Of a DNA stretch of 64,000 nt, positions 41,533 through 49,802 are shown piece after piece (the first letter of the stretch is position 1; every line of letters starts with the position of its first letter). The stretch covers positions 1 to 64,000 of the forward strand of contig JBJXDY010000055.1 in NCBI GenBank assembly GCA_046154965.1, read 5' to 3'. The stretch is from DATKFM01 sp046154965. GTDB lineage: Bacteria > Pseudomonadota > Alphaproteobacteria > Dongiales > Dongiaceae. The translations under genes and the position numbers were made by a program. Below the pieces are notes generated by a model that had not been told where the DNA came from, ran no database searches, and saw only the letters and a program-made list of their open reading frames with translations.

Positions 41533-42468
41533 CTAGTTCAGCGCGTCCAGATGCCGCCGGTACTGGGCGATGAAATCACAACTCACCAGCTTGATATAGG
41601 CATCGATCAGCCGCCGCGTAACCGGCCCCGGCAGGTCCGGGTGATTTACTTTCCGGCCATGGATGCTGCGCACCGGGCAGATGCAGAGCGAGGTCGAGGT
41701 CAGGAACGCCTCATCGGCGGTATAGGCGTCGTAGAGATCGATGTCCCGCTCGATACAGGAAATGCCGATCTCCTTCGCAAGTTCCATCACAGTGGCGCGG
41801 CTGACGCCCGGCAGCACGAAGCGGTCCTGCGGCGTCATCACTTGGCCGTCGCGTACGATGAAAATGTTGGAACCGATGCCCTCGGCCAGATTGCCGTTGG
41901 CGTCCAGCAGCACCGCCCAGGCCCTGGGGTCGTGGGCCCGCGCCTCCAGATCGCCCATGATCAGGTTCAGGTAGTTGTGCGTCTTGGCGCGCGGGCTGAT
42001 GACGTCTGGCGCCGCGCGGCGCACCGACGGCACATAGACATCGACCCCGTCGCGATAGAGCGTGGCCCGCGCCTTCAGCGGCAGCGGCTGGCATTCCACG
42101 ATCACCGTCGGCAGGTTGCCGGAGCGCGGTGAGCGATCGTCGGAGTTGATACCCCGCGACACCCGCTGGCTCACCCAGTAATCGTCCTGCTTGTCCAGCA
42201 GATGCAGGTTGCGCGCCAGTACATCCTCGGTGATGTCGCCCATTTCCTTCGGGCTCAGCTGCGGATCGATCTGCAGATAGCGCAGCGAACGGTAGAGCCG
42301 GTCGATATGCTCCCTGAGCTTGAAGATCTTGTGACCGAAGGTGCGCGTGGTGTCGAACGCCGCATCGCCAGCCATGAAGCCGCGGTCGCGGAAGGGGATC
42401 AGCACATCGCGCTCCGGCATGATCTTGCCGTTGTGGTAGGCCACCCGTTCATTCGCCAGCGCGTTCAT
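41533..42468 (-). CDS. PLP class IV aminotransferase (IlvE/D-amino acid aminotransferase type)
   Basis: The 311-residue fold-type IV enzyme has RVAYHNGKIMPERDVLIPFR at the start, the PLP lysine Lys162 in SPRAKTHNYLNLIMGDLEAR, and the phosphate-binding GNLAEGIGSNIFIVRDGQV. The family includes branched-chain and D-amino-acid aminotransferases and ADC lyase; nothing here decides. AGGGGGA precedes the ATG. Upstream on the same strand are a threonine-dehydratase-like gene and a DadA-like oxidase gene, so this stretch handles amino acids. Confidence 0.87.
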   Translation of the reverse strand: MNALANERVAYHNGKIMPERDVLIPFRDRGFMAGDAAFDTTRTFGHKIFKLREHIDRLYRSLRYLQIDPQLSPKEMGDITEDVLARNLHLLDKQDDYWVSQRVSRGINSDDRSPRSGNLPTVIVECQPLPLKARATLYRDGVDVYVPSVRRAAPDVISPRAKTHNYLNLIMGDLEARAHDPRAWAVLLDANGNLAEGIGSNIFIVRDGQVMTPQDRFVLPGVSRATVMELAKEIGISCIERDIDLYDAYTADEAFLTSTSLCICPVRSIHGRKVNHPDLPGPVTRRLIDAYIKLVSCDFIAQYRRHLDALN

Positions 42469-42532
42469 TGTCCATTCCCCCTGATATCGTGGCCTGGATC
42501 ATACGGAGCAGATTGCGGGGCGTGCAAGGTGA

Positions 42533-43516
42533 TCACACCGCTGGATTGAACAGCGGCGGCACCAACAGGGCTTGGGTCACCGCTTCGCTTGGCACATTGG
42601 CGCCGGTCAGGACGATCACGACCCGCCGGCCTTTGAGGATACTGCGCCGCTGCCAGGCGCCGGCGAGGCCCGCCGCCGCACCGGGCTCCACCAGCTGATG
42701 CGCCCATACCAGCAGGGTATGCATCGCCGCCTGCAGATCGCGGTCGGTGACCAGGACGGCATCATCGAGATATTGCAGCAGGGCGTTCAGCGCCGTCTCC
42801 GCCGGCACCCGGCAGACGATGCAGTCGCCGATGGTGTTGCAGGGCCGCTCCACCGGCTTGCGGGCGCGGAAGCTTTCCACCATGGCCGGCGAGCCCACCG
42901 ATTGCACGGCGATCACCCGCGCCGCCGCCTGCTTTGCCTTCAGGCCGATGGCGACGCCGCTGGCCAGCGATCCGCTGCCCATGGGCACGAAGGCGTAGTC
43001 GACGCCCTCCAGGCTGCGGGCGATCTCGTCGCCGATGGTGCCGGCGCCTTCGATCAGCGTGCCGCTCTCGCCGTCATCGACGAAGGTGCCGCCGTTCTGT
43101 TCGCAGAATAGGCGGGCGCGGTCCTTCGCTTCGTCGATGTCCCGCCCGCCCAGATGCAGCCGGCCGCCGAACAGGCGGATCATCGCCTGCTTCACTGGAT
43201 TGGCGCCGTCGGGCAAGAATATGTCGGCCGGCGAATTCAGCAGCCGCGCGGCATAGGCCACTCCCTGGCCATGATTGCCGGTGGAGGAGGTCACCGCCGT
43301 CTTGATCTCGCCGAACTCGCGGTTGATCAGCAGGGTATTGAGCGCGCCGCGCAACTTGAACGAGGCGATCGGCGTCGCCGTCTCCACCTTCAGCCAGACA
43401 TCGGCATCGAGACCGCGCGACAGGCTGTCGGAGCGGAACAGCGGCGTTGGCGCAATATGCGGCTGAAGCCGGCGCACGGCCGCCAGCACGCCGCCGGAAT
43501 TGGGAGGAGCCGGCAT
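42533..43516 (-). CDS. Threonine/serine dehydratase-like PLP enzyme
   Basis: The 327-residue fold-type II protein has the PLP lysine Lys54 in PIASFKLRGALNTLL, the substrate loop TSSTGNHGQGVAYAAR and the glycine loop VPMGSGSLASGVAIGLK. There is no ACT regulatory domain, so it is the short catabolic type. It deaminates threonine, serine or hydroxy-amino acids to 2-keto acids. Its ATG directly follows the stop of the DadA-like gene. A role in breaking down a hydroxylated amino acid is plausible. Confidence 0.87.
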   Translation of the reverse strand: MPAPPNSGGVLAAVRRLQPHIAPTPLFRSDSLSRGLDADVWLKVETATPIASFKLRGALNTLLINREFGEIKTAVTSSTGNHGQGVAYAARLLNSPADIFLPDGANPVKQAMIRLFGGRLHLGGRDIDEAKDRARLFCEQNGGTFVDDGESGTLIEGAGTIGDEIARSLEGVDYAFVPMGSGSLASGVAIGLKAKQAAARVIAVQSVGSPAMVESFRARKPVERPCNTIGDCIVCRVPAETALNALLQYLDDAVLVTDRDLQAAMHTLLVWAHQLVEPGAAAGLAGAWQRRSILKGRRVVIVLTGANVPSEAVTQALLVPPLFNPAV

Positions 43517-44644
43517 CTAGCGCCTGCAGCGTTCGGGCGCCAGTTCGGCTGATGTCACGCCGGCATCGGCCAGATCGGCCGGCAATGAACCATGGACGAT
43601 GAGCTGTGCGGCAGCGCGGCCCAGGGTGGGCGCCAGCATGATGCCATAGCCGCCCTGACCGCAGAGCCAGAAGAATCCCGGCACCTGATCGTCGAATCCT
43701 GCCACCGGCGACTCATCGGCGACGAAGCTGCGTAGGCCCGCCCAGCGATGGTTGATGCGGCGCACGGGGATTGTCGTCCAGCGTTCCAGCCAGTCGGCAA
43801 TCACGGCGACGTCGTAGTCTTCCGGCTGGGCGTCGCAGGGTTCCGATGGCGTTGCATCGGCGGGCGACGCCATGACGCGGCCCATCTCCGGTTTGACGTA
43901 GCAGCCATAGCCGGCCTCATCCACCGCCGGCCAGCTCCGGGTGTCCGTGCCGTTGGGCAGATCGATCTGGATGGCCGTGCGCCGTTTGGGCACCAGGCCG
44001 ACGGGTGCGGCTCCGGCCAGCGCCGCGATTTGATCGGCCCAGGCGCCGGCGGCATTCACGGTGGTGGGGGCCCGCACCAGCGTGTTGTCCGATGCCGCAT
44101 GCCAGGCCCGGCCGATACGCTCCAGCCGCGCGACAGGCGCGTCGCAAATCACCTGGCCGCCCCGCGCCTTTAGGCCGCGCAGGAAGCCCTGATGGATGGC
44201 TGCAACGTCCATATCCAGAATGCCATCCTCAAAGGCGGCTGAGGCGACGGCCTCAGGTTTCAGAAACGGCGCGCGCTGCAGCGCCTGCGCCGGTGTGAGC
44301 TCGACGATGCTGCCATCTGCGGCACCGATCTCCAGTTGCGCGTCAATCTCCCCGCGTTGTTCGGCGTTTGCTACCGTCAGGCCGCCGCGCGGCGTCAGCA
44401 GCGGATGTTCAGCGAAGCCTGCCGGCGGGTTGGTGAAGAACGGCAGGCCGGCGGCGCTCAGCTTGCGCACAGTCGGGCCGCCGAAATGGCGCGTGTAGAG
44501 GGCGGCGGACCGACCGGTGCTGTGATAGCCGGGACGGCTCTCCGCCTCCAGCACGGCAACGGTGCCGTGGGCAGCCAGTTCATAGGCCGCCGCCGCGCCC
44601 GAAATGCCGGCGCCGATTACCAGGAAATCGCAATCCAGTTCCAT
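43517..44644 (-). CDS. FAD-dependent D-amino acid/glycine oxidase-like oxidoreductase
   Basis: The 375-residue DAO-family protein has DCDFLVIGAGISGAAAAYEL (FAD dinucleotide motif, residues 4-23), STGRSAALYTRHFGG, TVNAAGAWADQIAALAGA and the C-terminal GFFWLCGQGGYGIMLAPTLG. Family members oxidise secondary or D-amino acids or hydroxyacids. The next gene begins immediately after its stop, so the two are coupled. The exact substrate is unknown. Confidence 0.88.
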   Translation of the reverse strand: MELDCDFLVIGAGISGAAAAYELAAHGTVAVLEAESRPGYHSTGRSAALYTRHFGGPTVRKLSAAGLPFFTNPPAGFAEHPLLTPRGGLTVANAEQRGEIDAQLEIGAADGSIVELTPAQALQRAPFLKPEAVASAAFEDGILDMDVAAIHQGFLRGLKARGGQVICDAPVARLERIGRAWHAASDNTLVRAPTTVNAAGAWADQIAALAGAAPVGLVPKRRTAIQIDLPNGTDTRSWPAVDEAGYGCYVKPEMGRVMASPADATPSEPCDAQPEDYDVAVIADWLERWTTIPVRRINHRWAGLRSFVADESPVAGFDDQVPGFFWLCGQGGYGIMLAPTLGRAAAQLIVHGSLPADLADAGVTSAELAPERCRR

Positions 44645-44707
44645 GGGGTTGTTTGTTTAGCCGCTTTGCCGGGCTGCGCAAGGGCAGGTGGAAAACGCGA
44701 AGGCGAA

Positions 44708-46087
44708 TCAAACCGGAAGTATGACTCGACGGGTGAAGAGATGGAATCGTACCGCCAGCATCGCGCTGGCCACCAGCACCGCGATGCCGATGCCGGCGAA
44801 CAGGCCCTCCACGCCCATCTTGGCCACGTGGGACAGGTAGTAGCAGAGCGGCACCATGACGGCCCAGAACGAGATCGCTTGCAGCAACGTCGGCACAACC
44901 GTGTCGGCCACGCCCCGGGTCGCCGCCAGGATGACGGTCTGCAGCCCGTCGGCGATGGAAACCCAGGCGACCAGGGGGAGCACGGCGATGAGGATCATCT
45001 GCACCTCAACCTCGCTGGTATAGATGACCGCGATGCTTTCGCTGCCGGCGATGATCAGGATGGCGAACAGGCCGGTGATGACGACCTCGATTCCCGCACC
45101 GACCCACCCGGCCCGGCGCAAGCCGCTTTGATCGCCGCGGCCGACCGCGGTGGCGACACGCACCGACGTCGCCGTGGCGATGCCGATGGCCAGCATGAAC
45201 ATCCAGGAATTGAGATTGAGCGCGTCCGAAAACGCGGCAAGTTCCTTGGCGCCCATCCGGCCGGCGAAGAACGTCACCACGGCAAAGGCGACGGACTCCA
45301 GTCCGTTCGCCAATGCCAGGGGTGCACCGATGCGCATCAGCTTCTTGATATTGTGCAGGAATCCGCGCAGCGACGCATTGACGCCGAAATGCAGTCGATC
45401 CGCCATGCGCAGGGCATAGACGGCGATGCCCAGCAGCATGAAACCCCGGGTGATGGTCAGCGCCATGGCGGCGCCGTCCGCGCCCATGGGCTGGAATCCC
45501 AGCTTGCCGAACACGAAAGTCCAGCAGAGCAGCACATTGATGATGTTGGCGCCGACCGAAATGGCAAAGCCAGGCAGGGTGCGGCCGATGCTCTCCAGGA
45601 AGCTGGTGGTGGCCACATACATCAGCATCGCCGGGATGCCATAGGCGTACATCCAGAGCACCCGGCCGCCCTCGCGCGCCAGATCCTCGCTCAGTCCGAA
45701 GAACCGCAGCAGCGATTGGCCATGCAGCATGATCACCATAGAGACGGCGCCGAGCATCGCCGCGGTGATGAGGCCCAGCCGCCAGATCCGGCCGCAATCC
45801 AGATGGCGTCCGGCGCCATGGGCCTGCGCCGACAGCACGGTGACGCTCAGCATCAGGCCGATGCCTGTCACCAGGATCGACATATGCACGGGAAAGGCGG
45901 CGGAGAGATAAGCCTGCTCGTTTTCGCCGGCATGGCCGGTCATGATCAGCCCGGCGGCGATCATCAGCACCAGCCCGGAGCGGGCCAGCATCACCGGAAC
46001 GGCCAGAATCAGCGTCCGGACGATATGTTCCCGAAGCGTCTGCGTATCGATCTGCCGATGCAGGGGGCGGTTGTTTGCGGCGGGCAT
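44708..46087 (-). CDS. MATE family multidrug/cation antiporter
   Basis: The 459-residue protein has about 12 TM segments in two homologous halves. Family features include LRMADRLHFGVNASLRGFLH, LGASEST-like loops replaced here by MRIGAPLALANGLESVAFAV, and FAGRMGAKELAAFSDALNLN. I start at the ATG at 46087, with AGGGTGA at a good distance; a GTG at 46096 is too close to it. It lies 63 bp upstream of the DadA-like gene on the same strand. It exports drugs or metabolites against H+ or Na+; the substrate is unknown. Confidence 0.9.
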   Translation of the reverse strand: MPAANNRPLHRQIDTQTLREHIVRTLILAVPVMLARSGLVLMIAAGLIMTGHAGENEQAYLSAAFPVHMSILVTGIGLMLSVTVLSAQAHGAGRHLDCGRIWRLGLITAAMLGAVSMVIMLHGQSLLRFFGLSEDLAREGGRVLWMYAYGIPAMLMYVATTSFLESIGRTLPGFAISVGANIINVLLCWTFVFGKLGFQPMGADGAAMALTITRGFMLLGIAVYALRMADRLHFGVNASLRGFLHNIKKLMRIGAPLALANGLESVAFAVVTFFAGRMGAKELAAFSDALNLNSWMFMLAIGIATATSVRVATAVGRGDQSGLRRAGWVGAGIEVVITGLFAILIIAGSESIAVIYTSEVEVQMILIAVLPLVAWVSIADGLQTVILAATRGVADTVVPTLLQAISFWAVMVPLCYYLSHVAKMGVEGLFAGIGIAVLVASAMLAVRFHLFTRRVILPV

Positions 46088-46174
46088 TGTAGGCACTCAC
46101 CCTACACGACGGTCTTATGGTCCGCCCATTGAAAAGCCGGGCGTTTGGTAAAGCAGCCCACCTGATGGCCGGGG

Positions 46175-46203
46175 TTGACAGGGAGAGGGGCCATCCGTAG
46201 TTT
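46175..46203 (+). promoter_or_regulatory. Housekeeping promoter of rpmJ
   Basis: TTGACA at 46175-46180, a 17-bp spacer, and TAGTTT at 46198-46203 form a good sigma-70-type promoter 43 bp before the rpmJ start. The -35 element is a perfect consensus. Confidence 0.7.
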
Positions 46204-46245
46204 CCGCCCCTCTTTTCCCGGCATCGCGAGACGGAAGGTGCGGCC

Positions 46246-46371
46246 ATGAAGGTCGTTAACTCATTGAAATCGGCTAAAAAACGCCACAAGGACTGCCGCA
46301 TCGTCCGGCGTAAGGGTCGGGTCTATGTGATCAACAAGACCAACCCCCGCTTTAAGGCCCGCCAGGGCTGA
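46246..46371 (+). CDS. rpmJ: Ribosomal protein bL36, zinc-free form
   Basis: The 41-codon gene reads MKVVNSLKSAKKRHKDCRIV and continues with RRKGRVYVINKTNPRFKARQ. This is the alternative bL36 that lacks the C-x2-C...C-H zinc ligands; only one cysteine remains. It is a component of the 50S subunit. A GGAAGG ribosome site, a sigma-70 promoter and a strong terminator frame it as a single-gene unit. In many alphaproteobacteria this form is the sole bL36. Confidence 0.95.
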   Translation: MKVVNSLKSAKKRHKDCRIVRRKGRVYVINKTNPRFKARQG

Positions 46372-46406
46372 CGCGCGCCGCGCACGCTATATAGCTGCTT
46401 ATGGCC

Positions 46407-46440
46407 CGGCCGTGCACTTTCGCACGGCCGTTTGCTTTTG
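46407..46440 (+). terminator. Rho-independent terminator of rpmJ
   Basis: CGGCCGTGC (46407-46415) pairs with GCACGGCCG (46422-46430) across a six-base loop, followed by TTTGCTTTT. It lies 35 bp after the rpmJ stop. Confidence 0.88.
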
Positions 46441-46547
46441 GTCTGGGCATTGGTGCCCGGTCCCACGGTGCATTGACCCTCGCCGGCCTGTCACCCAGAT
46501 TGCCCCGGATTGCTGTAACCCCCCCCCAGCAGTTCGGAAGGTGTGCC

Positions 46548-48035
46548 ATGCAGATGCCGGAACCGGACCGGGCCGTGATCGGTCGCCGCGCCGAAATCGC
46601 CGCTGACCTCCGCCGCCTGCTGCCGTCGGAGGCCGTCATCGACCATGAGGACGAGCGGCGGGTCTATGAAAGCGACGGCCTGACCGCCTACCGCCAATCG
46701 CCGCTGCTGACGGCGCTGCCGTCCACCACGGCGGACGTCGTCCAGGTCCTTCGCTACTGCCGCACTCAGGGCATCAAGGTGGTGCCCCGTGGCGCCGGCA
46801 CCTCGCTCTCCGGCGGCGCGCTGCCGCTGGAAGACGGCCTCCTGCTGGGCCTCGCGAAGTTCAACCGCATCCTCGAGATCGACTACGCGAACCGCTGCGC
46901 CGTGGTGCAGCCGGGCGTCACCAACCTGGCGATCACCCATGCGGTGCAGGGCGACGGCTTCTACTACGCGCCCGATCCTTCCAGCCAGATCGCCTGCAGC
47001 ATCGGCGGCAATGTGGCGGAGAATTCCGGCGGCGTGCATTGCCTGAAGTACGGCGTCACCGCCAACAATGTGCTGGGGCTGGAGATGGTGCTGATCGACG
47101 GCTCGGTCGTGCGGCTGGGGGGCAAGCATCTGGATGCCGACGGCTACGATCTGCTGGGGCTGATGAACGGATCCGAGGGCCTGCTCGGCGTCGTCACCGA
47201 AGTCACCGTGCGCATCCTGCGCAAGCCGGCGACGGCGCGGGCGCTGCTGATCGGCTTCGCCAGCAACGAGTCTGCTGGGGATTGCGTCGCCGCCATCATC
47301 GGCGCCGGCATCATCCCCGGCGGCATGGAGATGATGGACCGGCCCGCGATCCACGCGGCCGAGGACTTCGTCCAGGCCGGCTATCCCCGCGATGTCGAAG
47401 CGCTGCTGATCGTCGAGCTCGACGGGCCGGCCGTGGAGGTGGATCACCTGATTCAGCGCGTCGACGAAATCGCCAAATCCGGCGGCGCCGTGTCCGTCCG
47501 CATCAGCAATTCGGAAGAGGAGCGGCTGAAATTCTGGGCGGGGCGCAAGGCGGCCTTCCCCGCGGTCGGCCGCATCTCGCCCGACTATTACTGCATGGAC
47601 GGCACTATCCCGCGGGGCCGGCTGCCCCTGGTGCTGTCGCGGATGAATGATCTGTCGAAGCAGCATGGCCTCCGGGTCGCCAACGTGTTCCATGCCGGCG
47701 ACGGCAATCTCCATCCGCTGATCCTCTACGACGCCAACAAACCCGGCGAGTTGGAGCGCGCCGAGGCCTTCGGCGCCGACATCCTGAAGCTCTGTGTCGA
47801 AGTCGGCGGCGTGCTGACGGGCGAGCATGGCGTCGGCGTGGAAAAGCGCGACCTCATGCCCACGATGTTCAACAAGGCCGATCTGGCGCAGCAGCAGCGC
47901 GTCAAATGTGCCTTCGATCCCCAGGGCTTGCTGAATCCCGGCAAAGTCTTCCCCGAACTGCGCCGCTGCGCCGAGCTGGGCAGGCTGCATGTGCATCGCG
48001 GGAAGCTGCCGCATCCCGACCTGCCGAGATTCTAA
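46548..48035 (+). CDS. glcD: Glycolate oxidase subunit GlcD (FAD-linked)
   Basis: The 495-residue FAD-binding PCMH protein has VVPRGAGTSLSGGALPLEDG, then CSIGGNVAENSGGVHCLKYG, and the C-terminal GEHGVGVEKRDLMPTMFN and AFDPQGLLNPGKVFPE. With GlcE and GlcF it oxidises glycolate to glyoxylate at the membrane. The ATG at 46548 agrees with the family N-terminus; the longer frame from 46401 runs through the rpmJ terminator. A run of nine C residues (46519-46527) lies just upstream. GlcE follows after 46 bp. Confidence 0.94.
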   Translation: MQMPEPDRAVIGRRAEIAADLRRLLPSEAVIDHEDERRVYESDGLTAYRQSPLLTALPSTTADVVQVLRYCRTQGIKVVPRGAGTSLSGGALPLEDGLLLGLAKFNRILEIDYANRCAVVQPGVTNLAITHAVQGDGFYYAPDPSSQIACSIGGNVAENSGGVHCLKYGVTANNVLGLEMVLIDGSVVRLGGKHLDADGYDLLGLMNGSEGLLGVVTEVTVRILRKPATARALLIGFASNESAGDCVAAIIGAGIIPGGMEMMDRPAIHAAEDFVQAGYPRDVEALLIVELDGPAVEVDHLIQRVDEIAKSGGAVSVRISNSEEERLKFWAGRKAAFPAVGRISPDYYCMDGTIPRGRLPLVLSRMNDLSKQHGLRVANVFHAGDGNLHPLILYDANKPGELERAEAFGADILKLCVEVGGVLTGEHGVGVEKRDLMPTMFNKADLAQQQRVKCAFDPQGLLNPGKVFPELRRCAELGRLHVHRGKLPHPDLPRF

Positions 48036-48081
48036 GTAAGCAGCATTAGCCGCAGATGAACACAGATGAGCCTGGAGCACC

Positions 48082-49365
48082 GTGGACGCTGACGTGAAGG
48101 CCACCAGCATCGAGCAGATCGTCGAAGCTGTGCGCGGCGCAGTGGCAGATCAACAGCCGCTCGAAATCGTTGGGCGGGGGACGAAGCGCAATCTCGGCCG
48201 GCCGATCCAGGCGGGGGCTACACTCGATCTGTCGAGTCTTTCGGGCATCGTCTCCTACGAACCCGCCGAACTGATCCTCACCTGTCTTGCCGGCACGCCG
48301 CTGGCGGAAATCGAGGCGGCCCTTACGGCGAAGAACCAGCAGCTCGCCTTCGAGCCCGGGGATTGGGGTCCGCTCTATGGCGCGCCGGCCGGGCAGGGAA
48401 CGATCGGCGGGGTGCTCGCCTGCAATCTCTCGGGCCCGCGGCGGCTCAAAGCCGGGGCGGCGCGGGATCACTTCCTGGGCGTCAGCGCCGTCAGCGGCCG
48501 CGGCGAGATCTTCAAGGCCGGCGGCAAGGTGGTGAAGAACGTCACCGGCTATGACCTGCCGAAGCTGCTCTGCGGCTCTTACGGCACGCTGGCGGTGATG
48601 GCCGAAGTGACGCTGAAAGTGCTGCCCGCACCGGAAAAATCCCGCACCGTGCTGCTGTTCGGGCTGGATGATGAACGGGCCATCGCCGCGATGTCGGCGG
48701 CGCTCAACAGCCCCCATGAGGTGGCGAGCGCCGCACATCTGCCGGCCCGCATCGCCGCACGCACCGGCATCGAGCTCGTGGCCAAGCCGGGCCGCGCCGT
48801 CACGGCAATCCGCATCGAGGGTCCGGGCCCGTCGGTGGAGCATCGCTGTGCAGCACTCCGTCACGAGCTGGCCGCCGGCATCGCGACCGAAGAGCTCCAC
48901 TCCCTGCGCTCGGCTCTGTTCTGGCGCGCGGTCCGCGATGTAGCACCTTTGCTCCCCGATTCGCGCGCCCAACTCTGGCGCCTCTCCGTCCCACCTGCTG
49001 CCGGCGCCAAGGTCATGCACGAGACATTTGAGTCCCTCCGTAGAACCAACGCTCCAACGAGGCAGGAGGCGGCAGGGGATGAAGGCGACACATCGCGGGT
49101 CGACCATTACTACGACTGGGCCGGCGGATTGATCTGGCTGACCCTGCCGCCGCGCTCCGACGCCAGCGCCACCATCATTCGCTCCGCCATTGCCCGCCAC
49201 GGCGGCGGCCACGCCACGCTCGTCCGCGCAAGCAAAGACGTCCGTATCGCGGTTCCCGTATTCGAGCCCCAGGCCGAACCGCTCGCCGCCCTCACTGCGC
49301 GCGTAAAGGATTCCTTTGATCCCCAGCGCATCCTCAATCCCGGGCGCATTGGCGGTGGCAATTGA
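48082..49365 (+). CDS. glcE: Glycolate oxidase subunit GlcE
   Basis: The 427-residue FAD-binding protein of the GlcD family is shorter, lacking the long C-terminal domain. It has EIVGRGTKRNLGRPIQAGAT, TIGGVLACNLSGPRRLKAGA, FKAGGKVVKNVTGYDLPKLL and the C-terminal FDPQRILNPGRIGGG. GTG at 48082 has TGGAG upstream. It overlaps the next start by TTGA. Confidence 0.93.
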   Translation: MDADVKATSIEQIVEAVRGAVADQQPLEIVGRGTKRNLGRPIQAGATLDLSSLSGIVSYEPAELILTCLAGTPLAEIEAALTAKNQQLAFEPGDWGPLYGAPAGQGTIGGVLACNLSGPRRLKAGAARDHFLGVSAVSGRGEIFKAGGKVVKNVTGYDLPKLLCGSYGTLAVMAEVTLKVLPAPEKSRTVLLFGLDDERAIAAMSAALNSPHEVASAAHLPARIAARTGIELVAKPGRAVTAIRIEGPGPSVEHRCAALRHELAAGIATEELHSLRSALFWRAVRDVAPLLPDSRAQLWRLSVPPAAGAKVMHETFESLRRTNAPTRQEAAGDEGDTSRVDHYYDWAGGLIWLTLPPRSDASATIIRSAIARHGGGHATLVRASKDVRIAVPVFEPQAEPLAALTARVKDSFDPQRILNPGRIGGGN

Positions 49366-49802
49366 AGATTCTCATCGCGCGCTATGTTTCGGTCTTGTTC
49401 ATCGCCGCGATTGTCGGCCTCGCCGCGCAGTTTGTGGTCTTTGTAGCAGCAGCAGCGGTGACCTATCCGAACGGACTCTGGTTTGTGATGAGTGCAGTTC
49501 GACTTTTCGGACTCCTCGCACTATCGACGATGATCAGCTTCGGACTTGTCTACACCGCTAGCCATCGCCTTCGAAAAGCGCTCAGCCGGCGTCAAGCCGC
49601 CGTCGCCTTCGCAGTCTCGGGAGCGATCGGCCCAGCAATTCCGTACCTGCGCTTCTGCACTGGGCATCTTACGCGCTGCTTTGTTGAGAATGCTCGGGAC
49701 GCGGTGCTCGGATCTGGCGCCATCTTTTCTGGAGCGATCCTCGGTCTTGTGTTCTTCACAATCAGTTGGCAATTGCTACATCTGCAAGGCAACGCGACTT
49801 AA
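49362..49802 (+). CDS. Small membrane protein inserted between glcE and glcF
   Basis: The 146-residue protein begins with TTG at 49362, overlapping the glcE stop, and its TAA overlaps the glcF ATG (TAATG). Three to four TM helices are visible: YVSVLFIAAIVGLAAQFVVF, LFGLLALSTMISFGLVYTAS, AVAFAVSGAIGPAIPYLRF and SGAIFSGAILGLVFFTISWQ. I recognise no family. Base composition looks less GC-rich than its neighbours. The overlaps on both sides imply real translation and coupling with the glycolate oxidase subunits. It may anchor the GlcDEF complex or carry glycolate, but neither is shown. Confidence 0.7.
   Translation: MKILIARYVSVLFIAAIVGLAAQFVVFVAAAAVTYPNGLWFVMSAVRLFGLLALSTMISFGLVYTASHRLRKALSRRQAAVAFAVSGAIGPAIPYLRFCTGHLTRCFVENARDAVLGSGAIFSGAILGLVFFTISWQLLHLQGNAT

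Noticed and set aside
46491..48110. Minus-strand open frame of 539 codons opposite glcD
   Set aside because: Mirror of a conserved gene; composition is that of an antisense frame.
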